Below are positions 1-6,987 of a stretch of DNA of 12,489 nucleotides, piece by piece (within the stretch, counting starts at the first letter, position 1; every line of letters begins with the position of its first letter). The stretch lies in NCBI GenBank assembly GCA_049587715.1, contig JBAVEL010000067.1, forward strand, positions 1-12,489. Direction: 5' to 3'. The notes beneath the pieces were generated by a model. It saw only the letters and a program-made list of their open reading frames with translations, was not told where the DNA came from and did not search any database. This DNA comes from JBAVEL01 sp049587715. GTDB lineage: Bacteria; Bacteroidota; Ignavibacteria; UBA10030; UBA6906. Made by a program: the position numbers and the translations under genes.

Positions 1-1
1 C

Positions 2-886
2 GCCTACAGCGTGTGGGCGTCGGGGGCGGAGGCCCCGTTCTGGAATCCCGCCGGGGTCGCCCTGGTGCAGGGCCAGGAGATCTCCACCACCTACATCGAC
101 TGGATCATGGACTCGCAGCAGGGAGCCGTTGCCTGGGCTGTCTCCTTGGAAGACCTGGGAGCGGTGGGAGTCCAGGTGCAGTACGTGGACTTCGGGGAGT
201 TCGAGGAGACCACCAACGAGCGGCCCTGGATCAAGAACCCCGACGCTCCGGGGCTGACGGGAAGGACATTCCGGCCCTTCAGCGTGCTGGCGGGGCTGAC
301 CTATGCGCGAGCCCTCACGGACCGGTTCTCCACGGGCATCAGCGTCAAGTACGCCCATGAATCCCTTTTCGACGGCGGCTGGGTCATGGCCCAGACGGCG
401 CAGGGGGTTTTCCAGGAAGTGAAGACCTGGGGGAGCGGCCTCCTGTTCGACTTCGGGGTGCACTACCGCACCGGATTCCGCTCGGTGGCGGTGGCGGCTT
501 CGGTGCAGAACTTCGGGGCCGACGTGGAGTACGCCCGGGAGTCGAATCCCGTGCCCCTGCTGTTCCGCTTCGGGGCGGCGGCGGATCTCGTGGGTCCCGA
601 CGCCCTCCTGATGGGGGAAGAGGAGAACCGGCTGGGTGTGGCCTTCGACCTCTTCCAGCCGAATGACTACACCCAGCAGGCCCACCTGGGAGTGGAGTAC
701 GAGTTCATGCATTCCCTCGCCCTCCGGGGGGGGTACAAATTCAACTACGATTCCGAGGGGCTCACGTTAGGGGCGGGCATCCGGCACACGGTCGGGACGG
801 TGCGGCTCGCGTTCGACTACAGCTACGGCTCCGTCGGGACCTACCTCGGAAGCGTCCAGCGCGTGAGTCTGGGAGCCGGCCTATGA
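2..886 (+). CDS. PorV/PorQ-family outer-membrane beta-barrel protein, 5'-truncated
   Basis: The reading frame is open from the window edge (first full codon at 2) to TGA at 884-886, leaving about 294 residues. No start is visible: the GTG at 11 lies inside the conserved N-terminal segment, so the gene begins upstream. The first residues (AYSVWASGAEAPFWNPAGVA) match the region of the PorV/PorQ (UPF0164) family where a gain-of-function-like 'A.. G....D.....WNPAGLA' stretch precedes the barrel. The rest alternates short aromatic-rich beta strands and turns and ends in GLTLGAGIRHTVG and SLGAGL strands, as expected for a membrane barrel. In characterised T9SS, PorV escorts sorting-domain cargo to the cell-surface attachment complex, and many FCB genomes carry several paralogues. 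Two T9SS cargo genes follow in the same cluster, which suggests but does not prove a carrier role. It overlaps the next gene by 4 nt (ATGA). PorV and PorQ cannot be told apart here. Confidence 0.82.
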   Translation, partial: AYSVWASGAEAPFWNPAGVALVQGQEISTTYIDWIMDSQQGAVAWAVSLEDLGAVGVQVQYVDFGEFEETTNERPWIKNPDAPGLTGRTFRPFSVLAGLTYARALTDRFSTGISVKYAHESLFDGGWVMAQTAQGVFQEVKTWGSGLLFDFGVHYRTGFRSVAVAASVQNFGADVEYARESNPVPLLFRFGAAADLVGPDALLMGEEENRLGVAFDLFQPNDYTQQAHLGVEYEFMHSLALRGGYKFNYDSEGLTLGAGIRHTVGTVRLAFDYSYGSVGTYLGSVQRVSLGAGL

Positions 887-2367
887 GACGAGAAAGCGCC
901 GCGGTGCGGAGCGTCCTGGTTCTTCTCATCGGGTGCCTTCCCTGGGGGCATCTCTCCGCCCAGGGCTCCGGCGCCCCCCTGACCATGCAGGGACTGGACC
1001 ACGGCATGAGCCAGACGGCCGCCGCGCGTGCGGCGGGGGGCACCGTTTTTGCCTGGAGCGAAGACCCGGGCATGATGTTCCTGAACCCGGCGGGTCTGGC
1101 CTCCCTCACAGGCATCCGGTTTTCCTCCGGCCTCCGCCGGCAGTTCAGCGTGCTGGCCCAGGAACAGCACTACGCACCCCTGAAATACTACTCCAACTTC
1201 AGTCTCCTGATGGAGGGGCTGACGGGGCTCGTCCCGGATCCGGACACATCCCTCCCGGGGGTGACGGCGGGGGACACGGTGCAGCGGCCCTTCGACGACA
1301 TCGGCCCCCACTGGTCCCGGTCCAGGCACGGGAACCGGCCCGTGCAGGCGGCGCTGGCAGTGCCCTTCTCCCTGGGTTCGACGCAATGGGCGGCGGGGCT
1401 GGGGGTGACGGAGTACGCGGACATGGACCACTACTATCAGAACAACAACGTCCTGACTCCCCCGATTCTCTCCGAGCGGCCCCTCCCGACCCCGCGCCCC
1501 CCCAACGACTCGCTGCCGGTGGTGGCCGACTGGTCGCAGTTCGCGCAGGCCCGGGCGGGGTCCCTGCGGGGATACGGGGCGGCCCTGGCGGGGCGCCTGA
1601 CGGATGAGCTCTCGGCGGGGGTGAGCGGCATGATCGTGCGGGGGAGCACCGATGACGAGGAACTGCGCACGGGCCGGGGGCGGCTCACATTCTTCACCAG
1701 TTTTTTCCGGCTGGATTCGGTGTACCGCCATAGTTCCCGGCGGGGAACCTCTGACTACTCGGGCGCCGAGTTCACCTTCAGCGCCCTCTACCGGGGGCCG
1801 CACCTCATGCTGGGCCTTGCCGTCACGCCCCCCGCCACCATCACCCGAAAATGGAGCGCCGTGGAGGAAACGGACACGACGGGCATGCCCCTCCGCACGG
1901 TCGCGCAGGGGGAAGACCGCATGCGGATACCCTGGCGCGGAAGGGCGGGGGCGGCCCTGACGCCGTCGGAGCGCCTGACGATGGCGGTGGAGTACGAGCT
2001 CCGCTCCTATGAGTCCGCCGTGTACACCGGGATGGACGGGTCCGAAACCCGTCCCTGGCTCTCCGCGTCCGTGGTGCATGCGGGAATCGAGTTCAGGGCC
2101 CTGGACTGGCTCACGCTCCGCGCCGGAATGCGGAACCAGTCGGAGGTATTCGAGCCGGAGGGAAACGCCCTGGCGGGAGACCCCGTGAGCGCCTCGGTGT
2201 ACTCGGCGGGGACGGGATTCGCGTGGGAGGGTTTCCGCCTGAACCTGGCGTATGAATACGCGGTGGTGCGCTATGAGGACGTGTGGGGGAGCGCCATCAG
2301 CCGCAACACAGACAAGCGGCACGGGATCGCCGCGGACATCGTGTACGAGATCCCCGATCTCTGGTAG
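883..2367 (+). CDS. FadL/OmpP1-like outer-membrane beta-barrel protein
   Basis: This 494-residue protein starts at the ATG overlapping the stop of the upstream barrel gene (ATGA), a sign of translational coupling. A signal peptide is clear: RR near the start, a hydrophobic core (VLVLLIGCLP) and probable cleavage after LSA at about residue 26. Mature residues 40-75 carry a small-residue-rich segment ending in FLNPAGLA (67-73), the hallmark shared by FadL/OmpP1 transporters and PorV/PorQ proteins. The remainder is a succession of amphipathic strands typical of a 14-stranded barrel, and the chain ends in the aromatic residue W, as outer-membrane proteins often do. FadL-type barrels pass hydrophobic or aromatic substrates. 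The substrate here is unknown, and an export-linked or oligosaccharide role is only suggested by the neighbours. The length (494) fits the FadL class better than the shorter PorV class. Assignment to the barrel superfamily is firm; the specific function is not. Confidence 0.75.
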   Translation: MRRESAAVRSVLVLLIGCLPWGHLSAQGSGAPLTMQGLDHGMSQTAAARAAGGTVFAWSEDPGMMFLNPAGLASLTGIRFSSGLRRQFSVLAQEQHYAPLKYYSNFSLLMEGLTGLVPDPDTSLPGVTAGDTVQRPFDDIGPHWSRSRHGNRPVQAALAVPFSLGSTQWAAGLGVTEYADMDHYYQNNNVLTPPILSERPLPTPRPPNDSLPVVADWSQFAQARAGSLRGYGAALAGRLTDELSAGVSGMIVRGSTDDEELRTGRGRLTFFTSFFRLDSVYRHSSRRGTSDYSGAEFTFSALYRGPHLMLGLAVTPPATITRKWSAVEETDTTGMPLRTVAQGEDRMRIPWRGRAGAALTPSERLTMAVEYELRSYESAVYTGMDGSETRPWLSASVVHAGIEFRALDWLTLRAGMRNQSEVFEPEGNALAGDPVSASVYSAGTGFAWEGFRLNLAYEYAVVRYEDVWGSAISRNTDKRHGIAADIVYEIPDLW

Positions 2368-2393
2368 GCCCTGATGCGCATTCAGTCACATGC

Positions 2394-2400
2394 AAGGAGG
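2394..2400 (+). promoter_or_regulatory. Ribosome binding site deciding the start at 2407
   Basis: AAGGAGG ends 6 nt before the ATG at 2407, an ideal Shine-Dalgarno position. It sits downstream of the alternative ATG at 2374, which has no comparable site. It therefore selects 2407, which also gives a normal signal peptide beginning MKHVAT. Confidence 0.85.
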
Positions 2401-2406
2401 CATCTC

Positions 2407-3972
2407 ATGAAACACGTCGCCACATCAGCAACCGCGCTTGTGCTGTCGGTTCTTCTTTCCGCCGCGGCCTTCGCCCAGGCGACCGGAGACTACAGAAGCA
2501 ACGGGACGGGGGGAGGCGCCTGGAACGCCGCCTCATCCTGGCAGAGGTACAGCGGCACCTCCTGGGTCGCGGCGGCGGCTCCGCCCACGGGATCCGAGCT
2601 CATCACGGTGCGGAGCACCGATTCGGTGTACGTCAATGCCGCGGTGTCGGTCACGGGCACCCTGCAGAACCAGGGGAAGCTGGGGGGCGCGAGCAACCTG
2701 ACAATCGCATCCGGGGGTGTTTTCCGGCATGATCAGGACGGGGGCTCCATCCCCCGGGCAACCTGGGCCGCCGGGTCCACGCTCCTTCTGACGGGGGTCA
2801 CGAGCGCGGCGCCCGACAACAGGAGCCAGAGCTTCCATCACGTCACCTTCGACACCCCGGGGCTCCTCGCCAACCTGAACATGGCCTGGGACAGCATCAC
2901 GATCGGGGGGGATATCCGGGTCCTCAACACGGGAAGCTCGCGCTGGTACATGACCACCGCGCTGGCCGGGGATTCCTCCGTCTTCACGATCATGGGAGAC
3001 GTCATCGTGAGCGGGGGGAACTTCTCCACCAACGGCACCGGCAACGCCAACACCAGGTTTGTGGTTCATCACTACGGCGACGTCCTGGTGACGGGCGGAA
3101 ACCTCTCCATCAGCCGGGGCTCGCAGGGAAGCGGCACGGGCTCCACCCGGTGGTACCTCCACGAGGGGGACTTCTCCATGAGCGGTGCCACCACGCAGAA
3201 CTCGAACCCCACCAACGCCTGGTTCGTGTTCGACAAGGCGGGGACGCAGACTCTCACGCTGGGTGCGGGCAACACGCTTACATCCCTTCCCATCCAGGTG
3301 GCTTCGGGCACCACGCTGGAGATGGGGATGTCCGAGGTGCGGGGAAGCGGCCTGTTCACCCTCTCCCCGGGAGCCGTGCTTGCCACGGGGAACGAGGGGG
3401 GCGTGGACAGCGCCGTCAGCGTCACGGGCACCGTGAGCTTCAGCACGGAGGCGGGATTCACGTTCAACGGGACGGTCCCCCAGGTGACGGGGGTCTCCAT
3501 GCCCGCCACGGTGCAGAACCTGACAATCAACAACGCGGCGGGCGTCGCCCTGACCCAGCCCACCACCATCAACGGAGTGCTCCGGCTGATGGCGGGGGTG
3601 TTCAACAACACGATCCCCTTCACCCTGGGACCCTCGGGCTCCATATCCTATGAAGGAGGGAGTCTCCTGTTTCCCGTCTCCGTGGAGGCGGGGGATGGGG
3701 GCGTCCCCGCGGAGTTCTTCGTGGAACAGAACTACCCCAATCCATTCAATCCCACCACGGAGATCCGGTTCGGGATTCCCTCCGCCCTCAGGGTGCGCGC
3801 CGAGATCTTCACCCTTCTCGGAGAGAGGGCGGCGACGCTTGTGGACGAAGTTCTGGAGCCGGGCGTCCACGTGATCCGGCTGGATGCCACGGGACTGGGC
3901 TCGGGCGTGTATCTCTACCGGATTCAGGCGGGCTCAAGGAGCTCCACCCACCGCATGGTGCTGGTGAAGTGA
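2407..3972 (+). CDS. Secreted beta-rich protein with T9SS type A sorting domain, function unknown
   Basis: The protein is 521 residues from the ATG chosen by a strong AAGGAGG site; an in-frame ATG at 2374 would add 11 residues before the signal peptide. Residues 1-23 form a signal peptide ending AFA|QA. Mature residues 24-75 (QATGDYRSNGTGGGAWN and on) form a small module with conserved tryptophans and a proline followed by ELITV, recalling G8-like modules at the N-terminus of many FCB surface proteins. Residues of about 75-430 are Gly/Ser/Thr/Asn-rich repeated short strands (LTIASGG, FTIMGDVIVSGGNF, LVTGGNLSISRG), suggesting a beta-solenoid. Residues 438-521 are a T9SS sorting domain: NYPNPFNPTTEIRF near its start, LGERAATL in the middle, SGVYLYRI and a final HRMVLVK. 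It should pass through T9SS and be surface-attached or released. No catalytic motif is recognised. Its place before a pectate lyase suggests a polysaccharide-binding or adhesive role (inference). Confidence 0.8.
   Translation: MKHVATSATALVLSVLLSAAAFAQATGDYRSNGTGGGAWNAASSWQRYSGTSWVAAAAPPTGSELITVRSTDSVYVNAAVSVTGTLQNQGKLGGASNLTIASGGVFRHDQDGGSIPRATWAAGSTLLLTGVTSAAPDNRSQSFHHVTFDTPGLLANLNMAWDSITIGGDIRVLNTGSSRWYMTTALAGDSSVFTIMGDVIVSGGNFSTNGTGNANTRFVVHHYGDVLVTGGNLSISRGSQGSGTGSTRWYLHEGDFSMSGATTQNSNPTNAWFVFDKAGTQTLTLGAGNTLTSLPIQVASGTTLEMGMSEVRGSGLFTLSPGAVLATGNEGGVDSAVSVTGTVSFSTEAGFTFNGTVPQVTGVSMPATVQNLTINNAAGVALTQPTTINGVLRLMAGVFNNTIPFTLGPSGSISYEGGSLLFPVSVEAGDGGVPAEFFVEQNYPNPFNPTTEIRFGIPSALRVRAEIFTLLGERAATLVDEVLEPGVHVIRLDATGLGSGVYLYRIQAGSRSSTHRMVLVK
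3718..3969 (+). other. T9SS type A C-terminal sorting domain (encoded segment)
   Basis: This segment encodes residues 438-521 of the secreted protein starting at 2407. It has the three usual motif blocks: YPNPFNPTTEIRF, an LGE-containing centre, and GVYLYRI leading to the basic C-terminal MVLVK. In known T9SS cargo this domain directs translocation across the outer membrane and is normally cleaved there. Confidence 0.9.
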
Positions 3973-4006
3973 CCCCGGCCCGGACGGCCTGAGAGGAGAG
4001 ACACGC

Positions 4007-5689
4007 ATGCGGAAGGCCGGCATCGTGAAGGCGGCACTGGGAATGGCGGCGGCGGTGTTCCTCCTGGGGGGGAGCGCCCGCTCGGATGTGCCCGCATTTC
4101 CCGGGGCCGAGGGGTTCGGGCGTCACGCCTCGGGGGGCCGGGGAGGGCGGGTGCATGGCGTGACCAACCTGAACGATGCGGGGCCGGGGAGCCTGCGGGA
4201 GGCGGTCCTGGCTTCGGGACCCCGGACCGTGGTGTTCAGGGTCTCGGGCACCATCCGGCTGCTGTCGGCCCTGAGGATACGGAACGGGGACATCACCATT
4301 GCCGGCCAGACGGCCCCCGGAGAGGGCGTCTGCCTGAGGGACTACCCCGTGAAGGTGGAGGCCTCCAACGTGATCGTGCGCTACCTGCGGTTCCGCCTGG
4401 GGGACTCCACGCGGCTTGCGGAGGACGCCTTTTCGGGGAACGGCAGCGTCTCTCAGATGCGGCGGCACATCATCCTGGACCACTGCTCCGTGGGGTGGGC
4501 GATCGACGAGTGCTCCAGCTTCTACGACAACGGCGATTTCACCATGCAGTGGTGCTTCATCACGGAGTCCCTCTATCATTCCTATCATCCCTCGGGCAAC
4601 CACGGGTACGGGGGGATGTGGGGGGGATGGCGGGCATCGTTCCACCACAACCTGCTGGCCCATCACTCCAGCCGCAATCCCCGCTTCAACGGGAGCCGCT
4701 ACACCGGGCTGCCCGACAGCGAACAGGTGGACTTCCGGAACAACGTGATATACAACTGGGGGTTCAACAGCGCCTACGGGGGGGAGCGGGGAAACCAGAA
4801 CATGGTGGCCAACTACTTCAAATACGGCCCCGGCACAAACACCTCCGTGCGGGGCCGGATCGTGGAGCCGAGCGACACCCTGGGGAACTGGCATGTGTCG
4901 GGGAACCACGTCTTCGGTTACCCGGCCATCACGGCGGACAACTGGAACGGGGGGGTGCAGGGAACCTGGGCGCAGATACAGAAGAACAGACGGCGGCTTC
5001 TTCCCTTTCCGTACGACTCGGTCACCACGCACACCCCCGAGACCGCCTTCGAGCTGGTGCTGGCCCACGGCGGGGCGGTGTTCCCTGCGCGGGACACGCT
5101 GGATGCGCGCATCGTGCAGGAGGTGCGTACCGGGACCGCAGGCGGAAGCGGACTCTGGGGGGCCCTGAAGGGGATCATTGACACGCAGGATACCGTGGGA
5201 GGATGGCCTCATCTTGCCTCCCTCCCGCCGCCTCCGGATGCCGATGCCGACGGGATGCCCGACGACTGGGAGCTGGCCCACGGGCTGAACCCGGCCGATT
5301 CCTCCGACGGACCCGCCATCGCACCCGACGGCTACTCGTACCTGGAGCACTACCTGAACAGCCTCCCGCCGGGAATTCCGACAGGGGCCCGGGAGGGGGC
5401 TGAGGCGCCCCGGGCGTTCCGGCTGCGGGGGAGCTATCCCAATCCCTTCAACCCCGCCGCCACGCTCCGCTACAACCTGGAGAGGGCGGGGCATGTGGCG
5501 GTTTTGGTAATGGACACCGCCGGGCGGGTCGTGCGCCGTGTGCGGGAAGGGAGGGAGGAGGCGGGGGAGCATGAGACCGCCTGGACGGGGACGGACGACC
5601 GCATGCAGCGGGTTGCCTCGGGGGTGTATTTCTGGGTTGTGAGGTTCGAGGGACGGCAGGCCGTGCAGAAGATGGTGCTGATGAAATGA
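4007..5689 (+). CDS. Polysaccharide lyase family 1 (pectate lyase type) with T9SS sorting domain
   Basis: The 560-residue protein is preceded by a purine-rich site (GAGGAGAG, 3993-4000). Residues 1-26 are a signal peptide. The lyase spans about 29-400 and opens with FPGAEGFGRHASGGRGG (31-47) and VTNLNDAGPGSLREAV (52-67), the signature of PL1 pectate lyases. ILDH (156-159), the acidic pair D167-E168, and SSRNPRF (221-227) correspond to the conserved DH, calcium-ligand and RxPR catalytic-arginine regions of the right-handed beta-helix; the residue roles are assigned by analogy. FRNNVIYNW (243-251) follows, as in PL1. Residues 411-435 are an Asp-rich calcium-binding-like linker. Residues 471-560 are a T9SS sorting domain (SYPNPFNPAATLRY, GVYFW, final KMVLMK). 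The enzyme should cleave polygalacturonan or related pectin by beta-elimination outside the cell, giving 4,5-unsaturated oligouronides. The downstream GH105 processes exactly such products. The fine substrate (pectate versus methylated pectin) is not determined. Confidence 0.92.
   Translation: MRKAGIVKAALGMAAAVFLLGGSARSDVPAFPGAEGFGRHASGGRGGRVHGVTNLNDAGPGSLREAVLASGPRTVVFRVSGTIRLLSALRIRNGDITIAGQTAPGEGVCLRDYPVKVEASNVIVRYLRFRLGDSTRLAEDAFSGNGSVSQMRRHIILDHCSVGWAIDECSSFYDNGDFTMQWCFITESLYHSYHPSGNHGYGGMWGGWRASFHHNLLAHHSSRNPRFNGSRYTGLPDSEQVDFRNNVIYNWGFNSAYGGERGNQNMVANYFKYGPGTNTSVRGRIVEPSDTLGNWHVSGNHVFGYPAITADNWNGGVQGTWAQIQKNRRRLLPFPYDSVTTHTPETAFELVLAHGGAVFPARDTLDARIVQEVRTGTAGGSGLWGALKGIIDTQDTVGGWPHLASLPPPPDADADGMPDDWELAHGLNPADSSDGPAIAPDGYSYLEHYLNSLPPGIPTGAREGAEAPRAFRLRGSYPNPFNPAATLRYNLERAGHVAVLVMDTAGRVVRRVREGREEAGEHETAWTGTDDRMQRVASGVYFWVVRFEGRQAVQKMVLMK
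5237..5311 (+). other. Thrombospondin-3-like acidic calcium-binding linker in the lyase
   Basis: The segment encodes lyase residues 411-435, beginning DADADGMPDDWELAHGLNP. The DxDxDGxxDxWE spacing matches the short EF-hand/TSP3-like repeats that often link catalytic domains to C-terminal sorting domains in secreted FCB enzymes. Calcium binding is inferred from the motif alone. Confidence 0.7.
5417..5686 (+). other. T9SS type A C-terminal sorting domain of the lyase (encoded segment)
   Basis: This segment encodes residues 471-560 of the lyase. It has YPNPFNP near the start, the strand VAVLVMDTAGRVVRRV in the middle, and SGVYFWVVRFEG followed by the basic end MVLMK. It is diverged from the sorting domain of the gene at 2407 but has the same block order and length. 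Confidence 0.88.
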
Positions 5690-5696
5690 GGACAGG

Positions 5697-6959
5697 ATGA
5701 AGCTCCGCACGGCACCATACGGCGCGATCCTCCTTGTGCTCCTTGCAGGGGCGGCCGCAGGGGGCGCATCCGGCGCCGGGAAGGCCGACACGGTAGCCGC
5801 GGCGGGTTCCTGGTCCCGGCGGATCGCGGACTCATTCCTCCTCCGCCACCCGGGGGCGGTCACCTATGACAGCGGATCCCCGAACACCAAATGGAACTAC
5901 GAGCAGGGTCTCATGCTGACGGCCCTGTACGAGACGTGGCGCCACACGGGAGACCCGAAGTACCTGGATTTCGTCCGGAGGAACTTAGAGCAGTACGTCA
6001 CGGAGGAGGGGGAGATCAGGACCTACAACCGGACGGACTACAATCTGGACAACATTGCCCCGGGGAGGGCGGTGCTGGCCCTCCACCGGGAGACGGGGGA
6101 ACGGCGATACCGGGCGGCCGCGGAGGAACTCCGGAGGCAGCTCCGGGAGCAGCCGCGCACGGAGGAAGGAGGGTTCTGGCACAAGAAGATCTATCCGTTC
6201 CAGATGTGGCTGGACGGGCTCTACATGGCAGGGCCGTTCTACGCCGCCTGCGCCCGGATCTTCGGCCCCGCAGAGGATCTGGAGGACGTCGCCCTCCAGT
6301 TCATCCGCATGGAGCACCACGCGCGGGACACATCCACGGGCCTGCTCTACCACGGATGGGACGAAAGCCGAACCCAGAGATGGGCCGACCCGCGCACCGG
6401 GCGCTCTCCCAGCTTCTGGGCCAGGGCCATGGGGTGGTATGCCATGGGGCTGGCGGATGCGCTGGAGGAGTTCCCCGCGGGGCATCCCCGCAGGGAAGAC
6501 CTGGCCGGCATCCTGGGGCGTCTTGCGGCGGCCGTGGTGCGCCACCGCGACGGCGAAAGCGGGCTCTGGCACCAGGTGATGGACCAGGGGGGAAGGGACG
6601 GGAACTACCTTGAGGTATCGGCCTCCTGCATGCTGGCCTACAGCTTTGCGAAGGGGGTGCGGCTGGGGTATCTGGACAGCGCGTACGGAGAGGCGGCGCA
6701 GTCAGTGTTCGAGGGTGTGACCTCCCGGCTCGTGACCGTGGACGGGAGGGGGCTGGTCAGTCTGCACGGAACATGCCGGAGCGCCGGACTGGGGGGTTCC
6801 CCCTACCGGGACGGGAGCTACGCCTACTACACCGGCGAGCCGACACGAACAAACGACCTGAAGGGCCTGGGCGCGTTTCTCCTTGCCGCCGTGGAGCTGG
6901 AGAGAAGCGCAACGGGGATGCGGGCGGCGCGGCCCCTCCGGCCGCGTCCCTCCGACTGA
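5697..6959 (+). CDS. GH105 unsaturated (rhamno)galacturonyl hydrolase, probably periplasmic
   Basis: The 420-residue protein starts 7 nt after the lyase stop, with GGACAGG between them, so the two are almost certainly co-transcribed. An N-terminal hydrophobic segment (AILLVLLAGAAAGGA, 10-24) is a signal peptide; there is no lipobox cysteine and no T9SS domain. Residues of about 38-403 form the (alpha/alpha)6 barrel of family GH105 (YteR/YesR-like). KWNYEQGLML (65-74), YNLDNIAPGRAVL (115-127) and MWLDGLYMAGPF (170-181) are the signature blocks. D173 in the last corresponds to the catalytic Asp143 of YteR and D118 to its second key Asp. FWARAMGWYAMGLADAL (240-256) and YRDGSYAYYTGEPTRTNDLKG (from 370) complete the family pattern. 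The enzyme hydrates and releases the 4-deoxy-4,5-unsaturated uronic acid from lyase products. Length is slightly above the family norm of about 370, owing to the signal peptide and a basic tail (about 404-420). Confidence 0.93.
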   Translation: MKLRTAPYGAILLVLLAGAAAGGASGAGKADTVAAAGSWSRRIADSFLLRHPGAVTYDSGSPNTKWNYEQGLMLTALYETWRHTGDPKYLDFVRRNLEQYVTEEGEIRTYNRTDYNLDNIAPGRAVLALHRETGERRYRAAAEELRRQLREQPRTEEGGFWHKKIYPFQMWLDGLYMAGPFYAACARIFGPAEDLEDVALQFIRMEHHARDTSTGLLYHGWDESRTQRWADPRTGRSPSFWARAMGWYAMGLADALEEFPAGHPRREDLAGILGRLAAAVVRHRDGESGLWHQVMDQGGRDGNYLEVSASCMLAYSFAKGVRLGYLDSAYGEAAQSVFEGVTSRLVTVDGRGLVSLHGTCRSAGLGGSPYRDGSYAYYTGEPTRTNDLKGLGAFLLAAVELERSATGMRAARPLRPRPSD

Positions 6960-6972
6960 GAACGCGGAAAAG

Positions 6973-6978
6973 AAAGGA
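6973..6978 (+). promoter_or_regulatory. Ribosome binding site deciding the regulator start at 6988
   Basis: AAAGGA lies 9 nt before the ATG at 6988. The frame is open further upstream to an ATG at 6883, but that would place 35 extra residues inside the GH105 gene and in front of the DNA-binding domain. The site and the family N-terminus both favour 6988. Confidence 0.75.
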
Positions 6979-6987
6979 ACGCTTTCG

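Noticed and set aside
11..886. GTG at 11 as a true start of the first gene
   Set aside because: The frame is open upstream and the encoded residues around it already match an internal conserved part of PorV/PorQ proteins, so the gene is cut by the window edge.
841..2322. - strand open frame of about 490 codons opposite the FadL-like barrel
   Set aside because: The sense frame has a signal peptide, family motif and coupled start; the antisense product is Arg/Gly/Pro/His-rich and unrecognisable.
2374..2406. Upstream ATG for the secreted protein
   Set aside because: It adds 11 polar residues before an otherwise standard signal peptide and lacks the AAGGAGG site that precedes the ATG at 2407.
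3809..5863. Long - strand open frame opposite the pectate lyase gene
   Set aside because: It covers the PL1 gene antisense, has low-complexity Pro/Arg/His composition and shows no family motif, so it is a shadow frame.
6883..6987. Upstream in-frame ATG extending the LacI-type protein by 35 residues
   Set aside because: It would overlap GH105 coding sequence, has no ribosome binding site at the right spacing, and would add residues before the normal N-terminal helix-turn-helix.
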